Below, piece by piece: positions 12,301 through 23,180 of a stretch of 64,000 bases of DNA. Under the pieces are notes generated by a model. That model was not told where the DNA came from, made no database searches, and was given only the letters and a program-made list of their open reading frames with translations. Within the stretch, counting starts at the first letter, position 1; each line of letters begins with the position of its first letter. Both the position numbers and the translations under genes were made by a program. The stretch comes from Diplolepis rosae (lineage: Eukaryota; Arthropoda; Insecta; Hymenoptera; Diplolepididae). The stretch lies in NCBI GenBank assembly GCA_030998225.1, contig JAPYXD010000710.1, positions 32,317,501 to 32,381,500 on the forward strand. Direction: 5' to 3'.

Positions 12301-12834
12301 TCAGGAAGCCAATGACATTTGGCTTTGATGATTTGGGTTTTCAAGTGTCCGTTTGTTGTCGCTCAACTCAGAGGTGCTATTTTCAACATCTCAAATAAGG
12401 ACGTTTAACATCACAAATTGTAGATTTTAATATAAACTGCTACAAGTTCTGTAGCATATTTATTTAAATCAATGATATACATGCTTTTGGCAGAAATTCT
12501 ATAGATTCGATAGCTTTTTTTTCCCAATGATTAATATCTCGTATGCTGAAGAAAAAATATTATGGGTTAGTATCAAAAGTTTTAATATCTATTTATCTCA
12601 GTGAATTTAAAAAATTTAGTTTTCATCAAATGTGTTGAAAATATTATTACTTTTTCGAAAAATGAAACGAGTAGTTTCTGTGATTAGAATATTCCTCCAC
12701 TTCAAATTGAATAAACACATTTTTTCTTTTGGATCAAGTAAATCGTTTCGACAATGAATTTTCCCTTACCATTCTCAATTATTTTTCAATATTTCAAACA
12801 TAGAATTGAAATCAATCTAAACAAACTTCCTTAA
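9328..12834. other. non-coding stretch with two GC-richer patches
   Basis: No gene is recognised. A short TATC-type simple repeat occurs at about 9340-9375. A GC-richer patch at 9600-9910 and another at 10840-11370 carry short open frames on both strands without domains. The second patch contains GTACCTGTACGTACCTG near 11190. The rest is AT-rich. Confidence 0.5.
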
Positions 12835-13112
12835 GGCAATGGGCCAACCAGACCACGTGATCAAATTTCTTTAAAAGTTCATGTAAGATAACATTTTTGA
12901 AGATATGTAGAAATTTTGCAGTTGAATGTAAATATCGATAACTTATACATTTTTTCTCAAAATTCTTGCTAAATGGAAATTAACAGACGTCCTTTACTGT
13001 CGTTTTTTACGTTTACCAAATTTTCAGAAAAATGTTTTCTAAATTAAAAAAGTTATCTTACATTAACCAATCACTATATAATTCAGTGACGTAGTCCGAT
13101 TCATCCATGACC
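12835..13112 (+). mobile_element. family T MITE, complete copy (TTAA-flanked)
   Basis: The reference copy for this family. It is flanked by TTAA at 12831-12834 and 13113-13116. The left end reads GGCAATGGGCCAACCAGACC and the right end is the inverted GTCCGATTCATCCATGACC. The inside carries AAATTTTGCAGTTG, an ATCGATA core and a fold-back of the two halves. It is 278 bp with no reading frame. TTAA duplication suggests a piggyBac-type transposase in trans, which is inference. Confidence 0.75.
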
Positions 13113-13320
13113 TTAAAATTGAAACTTTCAATGAGATTTATTATAAAAATACTCGGGGGAAGTTAAGCCGCCTGCAACACTTGTACATTCACAACATTAA
13201 ACCGCGTGCTTGTAGCTCATTGCTCGTAGCTGCATATTTTGTCAAAGTGTCGTTTCGAAATGCGTGAAATGCTTGGCTGTCGTGTTCTTGGACGCGCTGC
13301 CCTTGTCTCGCACGTACATA

Positions 13321-14350
13321 CTAGGGTGTTTGATATTAACGTGATAAAATGAACGAGAATTAATTTTTTTGGCAAAAATTGGTTTTATTTCTCAATGTAC
13401 TCTCTTTTTAGCTCGATACAACGTGTCCAACGGTCTTTCAACTTTTTTATGCCTTCCAAATAATACGATTTGTCAAACCCTCCAAAATACCCTTCTGTTT
13501 CCCATTCAACTTCTTCGTTCGACTCAAAACGCCTACCACACAGCCATCTCTTCAGGTCTGGAGAATACGATGGATACGGAAGCGATTCGAAACCCAATTC
13601 ATGCTTTTTTGCCTGTGCAATGTGAGATGGTGCATTGTCATAAGGCAAAGGATTTTTTCTTCTTCAAATGTGGCCATTTCTTCCTGATTTCGTCATCAAT
13701 CATTCCAATAATGCAGCATAATATGCTCCAGTAAACGTCCTTCCTTTCTCAAGGTAGTGGACGAAGATTACTTCATGTGCATCCCAAAAAACACTAGCCA
13801 TAACTTTCACAATCGATTGTTGCGTTTTCGGACGCTTTGGTACACTTTCACCAGATTTGATCCACTGTTTTGACCCTTCACGTGATTCCGGAGTGTAGTG
13901 GTAGATCCATGTTTCATCCATCGTGACAAATCGACGCAAAAACTTTTTCGGATTGAGGTTAAAATAGGCCAAATTTCGCTCCGAAATGGTCACACGAATG
14001 CGTTTTTGGTAGATTGTAAGCAATTGCGAGTTGCGAGACCCATCTTGCACATCAGAGCTTTCTCATGAACAAATGTGTATGCAAAATATTGACCACACGC
14101 TCAGTTAAGATGGATACTACCTTAACTATATCACGCACTTCCATTTCTGGTCATTCAAAACAATATATAATAATATATAATAATACAATGGTTGGTTGCT
14201 CTCAGACACTGTAACTTGTAAACTAATGAATGGATTTGGCTCAAATTTTGACAGAAGAGGTTTGAAAGATGGAACTTGTCAACAATAATGGCCGTTTGTT
14301 ATTAGTAGTGACCTCTCATAGAAATATTACGTCAATATCAAACACCCTAG
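13321..14350 (-). mobile_element. mariner-family transposon, internally deleted, intact ends
   Basis: Both ends carry the same terminal inverted repeat, CTAGGGTGTTTGATATT followed by one mismatch and ACGT. The element is flanked by TA on each side (13319-13320 and 14351-14352), the target duplication of Tc1/mariner elements. Between them lies a minus-strand transposase relic. The whole is 1030 bp, short of the usual 1.3 kb. The missing part is mainly the N-terminal DNA-binding region, where non-coding sequence at about 14160-14320 joins directly to the middle of the gene. Because the ends survive, it could in principle be moved by a related transposase made elsewhere. It is flanked by a family T MITE on the left, 208 bp away. 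Confidence 0.92.
13385..14155 (-). pseudogene. mariner transposase relic (DDD family), frameshifted and lacking the third catalytic Asp
   Basis: Mariner transposase cuts and pastes the element using three acidic residues. Reading the minus strand, the relic starts near 14155 with the end of the helix-turn-helix region (EVRDIVKVV, then ERVVNILHTHLFMRKL). It continues through ERNLAYF and MDETWIYHYTPES (first Asp codon at 13916-13918), then PYDNAPSHIA (second Asp at 13637-13639), and ends at WTRCIELK and a stop near 13385. Frame changes are needed near 14045, near 13700 and near 13655. After YSPDL the reading passes straight to KRWLCGRRF. The segment that normally carries the third Asp, 34 residues after the second in mariners, is missing, apparently by an in-frame deletion of about 11 codons. 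Roughly the first 100 residues are also absent. It is dead as an enzyme. The plus-strand frame at 13369-13734 is its shadow. Confidence 0.92.
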
Positions 14351-14352
14351 TA

Positions 14353-14768
14353 TTATAAAGGCATTCGTATGGTTGTCTCTTATGTTGTTGGATGGTAGAT
14401 ATATACATATATAAGGAGTTGGGTGATATCAGAAGGGGTGGTATCGCATGAGTTATTAAGATTCCGTCGCGCATGCTCGCGATTCTTTCATCGATTCATA
14501 AGAATATCCTCTTCTCTGCTAGCTTCTCTCCTCCCAGGGCCGTATCTATACATCCCAAAGAGGATATCAAGATTCCTACTAGTTTCACTCTCAATAGTCT
14601 CTACACTCAAGACCGGAACTCCCAAGTGCCTTCAAGAAGCTTTTCAAAGTAACTCTACCATTTTGCAAATCCCTCGTAATTCAATATTATTATATTACCA
14701 TCAATCTCTCCTCTATATATTTATCCTTTTTCTACACGTATCTAATATTTTTAAACCTCTTGCAGTCA
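14353..14768. other. spacer, no gene
   Basis: A short TATATACATATATA stretch near 14400 is followed by a GC-richer piece at 14430-14560. A 121-codon plus-strand frame (14423-14788) runs through it into the next MITE. It is rich in Ser, Leu and Phe, has no domain and looks spurious. Confidence 0.5.
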
Positions 14769-15147
14769 CACTGGGAAAAAAGATTTGATTGAGTGAAAAA
14801 AAAACAATTCGTTTGAAAGGCTTTTTTTGATTTAAACAGAAGATTTATTTGAATTAAATAACATTTATTTAAGTCAATAAAATATCTTCGGGTCAAATAA
14901 ATATTTAAATCAAACAATTTTTTTTTTCAAAACAAAGAAATTAATGTATTGATATATGGTCAAAAATATAATTTTGTTTGATTTAAGGCAGAAATTTATT
15001 TGATTTGAACAAATTTTTATTTAGTTTAAATATACTTTGTTGGAAACAAACAAATTTTATTTAATATAAATAAGTCATTTTTTAAATCACAGAAAGTCTT
15101 TCAAACAAATAATTTTCTTTCATTTAATAAAATCTTTTTTCTGAGTG
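14769..15147. mobile_element. CAC-type MITE with CA target duplication
   Basis: The left end is CACTGGGAAAAAAGATTTG and the right end is the inverted AATCTTTTTTCTGAGTG. The arms extend about 55 bp, through CGTTTGAAAGG and CTTTCAAACAAAT. CA flanks both sides (14767-14768 and 15148-15149). It is 379 bp, very AT-rich and non-coding. The CAC terminus and 2-bp duplication link it to the group at 34-38 kb. Confidence 0.65.
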
Positions 15148-17574
15148 CATTTCAAAAGACAATACATTATTAAAGTTTTTTGTCAAAACCTTCCGACCAC
15201 ATTTATTCATTATATTTTTTTTATATTTAATCAATGAAAATATCTCATCAACAAATAATCATGTTTATTGTACTTAGTGCCATATTTTTCTCTACATATA
15301 CTTTATCACGTCAGAAACAAGGAAAGATAATATTCCAATAAGAGTTTTTTTCCCGCAGGCTAAAAATAAACTAATTTCACGAGGCGAGGTGACAAGTTCG
15401 TAGAAACATATTAATGAGTTTATTCGCTCGAATGAAAAGATAATGAATATTTATGCACACATTCATGTAGGGAACGCTAATTTACCGTGAATAAATTTTT
15501 TATTCACACTCTCTACGTTCCGGACGACACCGGAACAGTATATGGAGGTTAAAGTACGGGGAGTAATCATCGTTTGTCACACTCTTATCGCACTTTCGAG
15601 ATTCCAGAGGTAAGATCGATGAAGGTAGCGAGAGGAGCGTTACTCATCAGGCGACATCGAAGGAGGCAACGAGTGAAGGGAGAGGTTTCCACGCAAAAGG
15701 GTAATGAGTGTGGACGGTAGCTTGAGTTCTTAGAGGAGGTCACGCCTTCTCAAGGAACCGGTATGTGTGCCTGTCCTCCTCCCACCCTTGAATCTTGTAG
15801 GTGTGAAAAAGAAGATTAGCGAAAGATCGCTTTTTTAAATTAATATACCGTCCATACAAATGTCATTAGACTCTTGCGTTCAGAAATACGTTCTTACATA
15901 TCCCACAAAGACTACATGCGCATTTTCGTTCCGTAAATACTGTCCGACAGACCCAGCAGGATTACTGCCTAGCGTTTCGCGCAAATTAATGGCACTAACG
16001 TTCAAACATAGAAAAGCGTAGCGCCAATAATTCGGAGTTAAGAGTTTGAGGACATTAGTCCTCTACTATCTCTCGTAACACTAATCCGCTATAAATTTTA
16101 ATTTATTGCTTGCCTTAGCGAAGTATAAATTAATGTCAACCTTGGATAATATGATGAATAATTAACATTTGATTATTTAAGTAGCTTCTCGATTAACTGG
16201 ATCATTTTAATATACATAGCTTCACGCAAAAAGCAACATTCTTTATTTTAAAGCAAAACTCTCTTCGCTCGTTAAGTATAAAATAATTTCAGGTTTTTTT
16301 GTGGTTAAAGTGGGGGGTGGGGGGGGGGGGATTGGGAAAAGTAATTATCGCTTGTATCTTAAGATGTGTGACGATTGAAGGCAAACAAAAATCCGACATT
16401 CCTCTTGGCGAGACACGTTGTTTCATTAAGGAAAGACAAAAAAGAGCGAAGTAAATTACCCGAGGCGCAAGAAAGTCTCTATCCACTCCTGGCTGAGTCG
16501 ATGAACATCGGTCATTCTCTCTCCCTTAATCGTCCCGTTCCCGTATACGTCCTATCTCGTTTCTCTACTCGTTTCCACGGAACGAATGCGACGAAGGAAG
16601 CCGCGCGGCGACTACGGCTACGAGGACGAGCCCAACAAAAATAAAGATAAAGCCTGAGGAATTAATTAGGACCGGGTAATCAACGAGATACCACGACCGA
16701 GGAACGCGATGACGACAAAAAGGTGCGAAGAAGAGTCGCATATAAATATCCAGTGTTGTGTTCTACAGCATTCGAACGATCCTCTTATCCTCGTATTGAC
16801 CAGATAGAGCGGTTCTCTCGCGCAAAATTCGAAATCCTTCCTTCACTTTTACTTTTCTCGTTTGTACCTCCTGTTTTTCTTTTTTTTTCTTTCCTTCGTC
16901 AAAGCCAAACAGTCCCCTACTCCCAGATCGAAGCTGCTTCTTCCACTCTCAATCGCTGTTCTTTCTTTTTTTAGTTTGACTCTCTACTCCTTTACTCGTG
17001 CTACAGACCAGTCCACTCGTGAGTAACGGCTATTCCGAGAAGTTGTTTCAGATAGAGAGCTAATTTGTTCGCGCGGCACCGCCGCGTTGAAATACGCCTC
17101 CAGGGGCCTCAATGATACGAGCCTGAAACTCGATGCATCCCCAGATTTTGCTTTTTTGAATTTTCCCCCGTGCAGACTTCCCTGCCCACGATCGTAAATT
17201 TCCGGAGAACACTAAAAGTGTCTATTCATTTAATGCATATCATTGAAGTTTTATCTTCTCGTGTTCGTGTTTTATGAGCTGATAAATATACGCGGTTTAG
17301 AAGCCGACGGGAAGATACTTTTCCATATTTGTAACCGATACTCCGAGGAGGACATGAACGTTTTGATGTCTGGAGATGTAACTCACTCGTTCTCAAAATA
17401 GAGAAAAAACACAGAGCTAGGCGTTTTTTGTGAAGAATCAGGCACTATACAAAAATAAACGTTACTTTTTTGATTTTTCATTGGTCTGTTATCAATTAGT
17501 ATTATCTATTTTAGGTACTTTAATTTATGGCCGTATATAAATCAGATCACATCACTAAAGCGTGTATTAATTTA
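15148..17574. promoter_or_regulatory. non-coding stretch with candidate enhancer islands and a G-run
   Basis: GC-richer islands lie at about 15500-15800 and 16380-17170. The second has many CG dinucleotides, including GCGCGGCACCGCCGCG near 17070. Between them, 16309-16330 is an almost pure run of G. Open frames of 65-89 codons on both strands have no domain. I see no convincing splice sites or TATA box. The regulatory role is inferred from composition only. Confidence 0.3.
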
Positions 17575-18165
17575 TTTCTGTAGGATAATTTTTGTAAATT
17601 TACAAAACATCTTTCTGAGGTTTTAGGAATAATAATTAAAAACAATAAGGAACTTGTGTTAAATTCTTTTTAGTAAAAATTGTGCAAAATATTTTTTTTA
17701 AATGAGATAAAACTAAAAAAGCTGTTGATGATCAGAGTTGAATACAAAATTGTTTGCTACATTTTCAGAAAACCAAAATTGACAGACGTACTTTATTGTC
17801 TTCTAATGCATTTACCAAATTTCAAAGAGATATTTTTTAAACTGATAAAGTTAATTTACAGGAACTTTTACAAGAACTTATTCACGTAGTCCATACTGTT
17901 AAAAATCTTATTAATTTTAACAGACTTTAATATACAAGTGGTAAATTAAAATTAATAGATTTGTATATTATGAAAAATTAATATACACTCATATTAAATT
18001 TAATAAATTTTCAATCAATATATATTAAAATTCAAATGAAAGTTTGTATTTTTCAAGATGAAAGTGTTTCAAATTTAATATACATTACTGTAAAAAACTT
18101 TCATTACATGTAATGGATGTTTAATACAGAATTTTCTAACAACACAGTTGATGCATGGCCTTATG
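17575..18165. mobile_element. family T MITE, partial, split by a family M insertion
   Basis: T-type blocks run from about 17580 (AAAACATCTTTCTGAGG) through GACAGACGTACTTTATTG to CACGTAGTCCA at 17893. They resume at CAGTTGATGCATGGCC after 18144. Joining the two sides gives the uninterrupted T end seen at 12.8-13.1 kb and 9.3 kb. The left terminus is not recognisable. Confidence 0.65.
17894..18144 (-). mobile_element. family M MITE inserted in family T, CA target duplication
   Basis: The element begins TACTGTTAAAAATC and ends TTTTCTAACAACA, and contains the CATTACATGTAATG palindrome near 18105. Orientation is opposite to the 8669 copy. CA lies on both sides (17892-17893 and 18145-18146). The flanks join to restore the family T sequence GTCCAGTTGATG, which fixes the insertion boundaries. 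It is 251 bp and non-coding. Confidence 0.7.
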
Positions 18166-20780
18166 AAGAAAATATAACTTCGAATTGTTTCATTAATATG
18201 AGTTCTTTCAAAAATTTCCAAGTAATTTAGTGTCAGTATTGTGAAAATTCGAAAGGGTTTTTCATGAGATTGATATAGATTTACCATACAATAAAAATGT
18301 TTTATGAATTTGAGTAGAAATGAAAATAAGATTGAAGAGAATGAAAATTTCTTCTCAAGTAGATCACAATTCTCTTGAATCCACCAAAAATGAAATCAAG
18401 GTACTGTTGTCGAGAAGCGTGGCGTAGGTAATTAAGACCTGTTGAGTATCGCTCGAGTGACTGCTGAAAAAAGGGTGTGGGTGTCAAGCCGAAAGGAAGG
18501 GTTGTAAAGTGATGAATATTCCTGGCTGAATCTGCCCCGTGAAGGGGTTCAGGCTAATGAAAAGTACATTATAACCATTCGAAAAAGAGGTGGGGAAAGG
18601 CGTTAACGACGAAGAAGGTGAGGGAGTTAAATGCGATAATTTGCGTGGGTGGGTGACCGATCCAGAGACTTTAACCCTCTGCCATTTAATTACGCTTAAA
18701 ACATGCCTTAAATATTGCAAAGGGGTGAGTTGGCGATGAGACGCGACGACGGAAGGGTTGAACCCTTGAGCTCGTTAAGTGAGCGCAGAGATTTCACCTC
18801 GTGCTACGGTCTTCTTTCGCGTCTAATAGACCCACAAAAGTAAATCAACTTTACCTTTTTATGAAAACTGTAATCTCCTTAATTTCAAACAAATTTTCTC
18901 GACACAGACAAGTTACAAAGTAAAATGATTTTTTTTTTTCACGGTTTATATTTACAATTAATATCCACAAACTATATGGAAATTCTTACAGTTCATTATA
19001 TTTATCATCAACAATTACTCTTTCTACGAGGAGGTCAAAAAATCGATTTTTTTGCCCCGCACGGGGCAATTAAATCCACTTTATGACCCGCTAGTAGAAC
19101 AAATTTATTTTGAAACTATCAAATTTTTGATTATTACTTTTTAGTATAACAGATTGACATTTTAAATTTACAAATTTTAATACTTTTTGCTTTAAAAGTT
19201 CCAAGATTCAATTTTTGCTTTCAAAGTGTTGTTTAACTAATATTATCTGTACTTATTGTCTCGTATTACGTGATTATTTTGAAAAGGAAATATTTAATTT
19301 AGAAAATGAGCAAAGAGGCCGTCCATAAATTACGTAACAGCTTTTATATGAAGGGAAGGGGATCGATACGTTTACCTTAATTATTTTTAAATTAAATTAA
19401 ATATTATCTAAAGACAAAACTCAAAAAGAGGTAAAAATTGAGCGAATTTCATCAAGAAAAAATTTGTAAATGAGCAGATATAGAATTTAAAAAGTCATAT
19501 TGTCATTTTGGTAAATCTGAAATTTCCTTGAAATTTGTTTGTAAACTGGTATAATTAAAAAAAAAAAATTTCTGTTGCAATAAAAAAAATAATTTCAAAT
19601 TATTTAATTGCGTTCGATTTTTTGCGCAGAAAGATTTCAAATTCTTTAATATTTGAAAAAAAAACCATATATAGAGAAACAGTTTTTTATACTTCTGGCA
19701 ATTATTTGTGTTAGCTTCTACTTTATTATATGTCTTAAATATTTTTTTTTATAAAACTTGAAATTTACTCTATTTAACTTTAACGATTGGCAACCCGTGT
19801 AAACGTGGAGTGTAGTAAATACGTCTGAGATAGCCAGGGATACTTATTTAGTGCGCGAGCTGACGACAGGAAGGTGGTAGGAAGTGAAACTACCAGTTCC
19901 CCACGTAGATAGGATAGATTTGTTGTCCACACATTCTCTGCAGCAGAGGGGAGTGATGGGGGGATACAGAGCTTTCGAGAAGGCTCTTGGAGCTATTAAT
20001 TGTCTGTGTTGATTCATTAGATCGTGCTCGGGGTTCCCAAGCGTCGACGACAAATTCGACGGGCTTTTACGAGGACTGGCCAGCCTCTTCTAATTTCCAA
20101 GAAAGCGTTTCTCGATTAAAATTAACAGTCAGCCAAACCGGCCGTGCCAATCAGCTAAATTCGTTTCTTTAATGCCGTGAATTCCAATTAAAGGGTCCTC
20201 TTAATTTCGGCATATACACTTTGTATCCAATTCAAAACCTGTTCTTTTCTCCAAAGCTTTTTTCTTCAGATGCTGCGCTTAAGTCTCTTTTTTATAAAAA
20301 AAAAGGTACATACTTGACCTTTGCATTTTGTATGGATGGAAAGTTATAAGAGAATAAGGAACGAAATAAATTCAGTATTTTTTTTTCAATATTTTACCAC
20401 ATGTGAGAAAACTGATCAAGAGTGAGCGTGACTAGTTAAGGATAATATTATGATAACAATCTTTTCCACTGGAGTTGTTACAGCAAATCAAAAACAATTT
20501 TTCAATTAAATTCGTTAGGGAAATGAGTGGAAAAATCGGAGGATGGTTTCGTAGTTGTGTGGGACTCCTGACGAGGCTCGTTACGAATGTTTGTGAATAA
20601 GGACAATTGATGTGAGTACAACTAGCGACTAATACCTCGCTTCCGGTATTTAGAGCAGTACGATGAAGAAGCATTGGTTCGGTTCTTGTTACCACGATCA
20701 TTAAGGTGGTGCTCAGGCTCATCATTATCATCACGCGTATAATTTTGATCGTTGCCTTGGTCCCGCCAGTAGAGTTGGAA
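18166..20780. other. non-coding stretch; GC-richer patches at 18.4-18.8 and 19.8-20.2 kb
   Basis: No gene is recognised. The patch at about 18400-18830 and the one at 19800-20170 have short open frames on both strands without domains. Between them, 18840-19790 is very AT-rich. At 19315-19375 the words GGCCGTCCATAAATTACGTA resemble the terminus of a widespread invertebrate DNA transposon, but I cannot find a partner end. Confidence 0.45.
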
Positions 20781-20862
20781 TCGAACTCTGGGTTCGTTGG
20801 CATTGGCGATCAAGCGGAGTGCAGAGTTTCGTAATCTTGGATCTCCTTTCCCGCGGGGAATT

Positions 20863-20901
20863 CACGTGTGTTTTTCAGGTGTGTGCACGTGCCAGCACGT
20901 G
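20863..20901. promoter_or_regulatory. cluster of three CACGTG E-boxes
   Basis: Perfect CACGTG palindromes lie at 20863-20868, 20886-20891 and 20896-20901. The last two are exactly 10 bp apart, so they face the same side of the helix, and the first is 23 bp before the second. CACGTG is bound by bHLH factors such as Clock/Cycle, Myc/Max, USF and Hairy-type repressors. The cluster sits in a GC-richer island (about 20780-21000), 90 bp before a perfect CRE. Which factor binds is unknown. Confidence 0.45.
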
Positions 20902-20990
20902 TATGTGTGCGTGCGCCATAGCAACGTGTTGTACGAGACCGAACGGGAACCGAACTTGAAGTCCTGACCGTGACCTACCTCAGCTCTTCA

Positions 20991-20998
20991 TGACGTCA
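20991..20998. promoter_or_regulatory. palindromic CRE (TGACGTCA)
   Basis: A perfect 8-bp match to the CREB/ATF site, inside a CpG-containing island next to the E-box cluster. Function is inferred from the motif alone. Confidence 0.4.
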
Positions 20999-21085
20999 TC
21001 GGAGTGTGCTCTATGCGAGAGAAAGAAAGAGAAAAGGGGAAGGGAGGGTGGGATGATAGGTGAGGAGAAAAAAGGAGGGAGAGCA
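20999..21085 (+). repeat. polypurine tract
   Basis: Almost uninterrupted G and A on the plus strand, from GCGAGAGAAAGAAAGAG to GGAGGGAGAGCAC. Such tracts resist nucleosomes and attract GAGA-type factors. It lies directly after the CRE. Confidence 0.6.
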
Positions 21086-23047
21086 CATAGATCGTGACAC
21101 ACACGTGTTTCACTCCGAGTACCTATATATATTTCTACGCACAAATCACTCACCCACACATCCATTTTTACTTGCTTCCATAAACTTCGGGTTTGAATAT
21201 TTCGTACTAGCTCTGCTAAGTTAAAGGCTGGAAGAAGACAGGGTGCTTGGAATTTTATGCTCTGAGCAAACGAGATAATATTATGTACTTGAGCTATGGA
21301 ACTGTGCGAATACGCTGCTTGGGTTACTACTATCTGCATTATCTTTGTATATGCCTGTGTGAGTTGCATATTTATGCAGCTCGCGCGAAGTACTTTGACT
21401 TTATTTACTGAGATTTTATGCCTATTGCAGTTGTTGTCCGTCTGCGAGTTTCAAAGTCGTCAACGATGACAGAGAATGATTAATAACCAGAAGTTCATCG
21501 CCACCTGTTCCGCTTGATTTGCGAGAAACTTTTGCCATTTCACACGAGGGAAAATTAGTTTTGTTCTCTGCATGTCCTGCATGGATGAGTACCACGAATC
21601 ACGTTCCTAAATTGACATTCCCTATAGCTATTTTTCATATCTCAGTGTTTGTGATATATTTTGACGGCTCTATTTGTGTTTACTACTTTGATTGACAAAA
21701 GTCTTGAGCAAAAATCTTAATCATCTGTTTGAATATTTTTCTTAAATTTCATACGATGTTGTTTGTAACTGGCTTTAGGCTCCAGAAATAATAATTCTAT
21801 ATTATGAATATTTTCCTTAAAGACTCAAGTGAATGAAGTTTAAAAAATTTTAAACTCTGCCAAAAAATATTGATTGCTTAAAATAATTAACATTTTAAGT
21901 GATCATTTTTCGATTTTTACGCAAGTATCACACTGATAAAAAAATATATGTATTAAATTGAGAAACAAATACGTACAGTTTGAATTGAATAATATTTCAA
22001 TGGGCATGATAATTTATAATGTTTGAAAGATGAATTCTTACAGAGATGAAGTTTTTAGTAGGAAGATCTCATTTTTGTGTTTTGACGTAGATATATTACA
22101 ACTGATAATACGTAGTTGAAGAGAAGAGGGTGTAATAACTGACTCTGAATGAGATATGAAAGTTGGTAAAATTCACCCTCTTCGCTACTGTCAAGCTTTA
22201 AAGCCAGGAATAACCCTTGCTTTCCATCTCACCTGTTGCTCTTCACCTAGACACCCTCTCTTACTCCAAGACTAATTAAAGAGTCAGACAGTGGCTGGTT
22301 CGCGGTGTTTAATACTCCACCCCATTCTACCGCGATTTTCCGAGTATCCCTGTTCATTCCTCTCAGTTTCACGAGCCTGGAATTAATTAGCGGTAGTTAA
22401 CGGGGGATGCTGGTGACTCATTTAGGGGATGTTTATTTTAATTTTACTTCTTGGATCAGACCAGCGAGCCAGTTAGCCTTCTTCAACCTGGAGGCTGCTG
22501 ACTTTTTATTGCTCAATTATCTTCTTGCTGGTATTTTTTCATTTTTTTTCAGACCATCGCTATTGCCACCCTTAATGTTATGTTAACCTCAGCTTCTTCA
22601 TTCCGTATCTGTCCCATTTTGTTTTAAAAAGGAAGCCAACGACCAACCTGTCGCTGGCAGGGCGGGATTTCTTCGGCGCGCAATTATTTCCTCGTTATTT
22701 TCCTCGGGAACGACTCGCGACGTCTAATTATCACCGCGAAAATAATCACCGTGCCGCCCCTGTTATTAGCTTGCTCCGTATACCTGTACTCGCCGCGAGA
22801 GCCGCAATCGTTTCTCGCAAAATTGCTCACGGCTCTGCATTTCTGCACGTGAACGCTTCTCACCAAAATCATGTACTGGCCAGGGCCGAACAGCAGTTTT
22901 GTCGCAACTTCAATCTTCTATAAAAAGTTTTTATTGACAACATTTTTTCCGTACCATGTGTATTCCTTGAGATATTTCGATGTCTCAAAAAACTCACCCT
23001 CTATGTTAGCCTAAAATTCTTCCAATAGAGAGTAACAAATTTAACAA
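21086..23047. other. non-coding stretch, no gene recognised
   Basis: AT-rich intron-like DNA with GC-richer patches at about 22200-22420 and 22640-22900. The second patch has several CG-rich words and a 62-codon minus-strand frame without a domain. Nothing else can be supported. Confidence 0.5.
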
Positions 23048-23180
23048 GTCATATACTGTTGGGAATCTTGGTACTAAGTTTTTATTACGTGTAATGGAAG
23101 TTTTTTTCAGTTACGTATATTATACTCGAAATAATTTTATATTTCAAAATATACAAACATTATATCTGAAGTTTTACTCA
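23048..23180 (+). mobile_element. family M MITE, left-end fragment
   Basis: It starts with TACTGTTGGGAATCTTGG and continues through TTATTACGTGTAATGGAAG and TTTTTTTCAGTTACGTATA, parallel to the 8669 copy. The right end cannot be found, so this is a truncated or decayed copy. Confidence 0.55.

Noticed and set aside
13369..13734. 121-codon plus-strand frame
   Set aside because: It lies antisense to the mariner transposase relic and has no domain of its own.
16309..16330. Long G-run, considered as a G-quadruplex
   Set aside because: It is a simple homopolymer run with one interruption, likely a microsatellite and prone to sequencing error; no further evidence.
20870..20886. Zero-length exon candidate TTTTTCAG|GTGTGT
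   Set aside because: The pyrimidine tract is only five T long and broken by GTGTG, and the GT-rich context makes a chance match likely.
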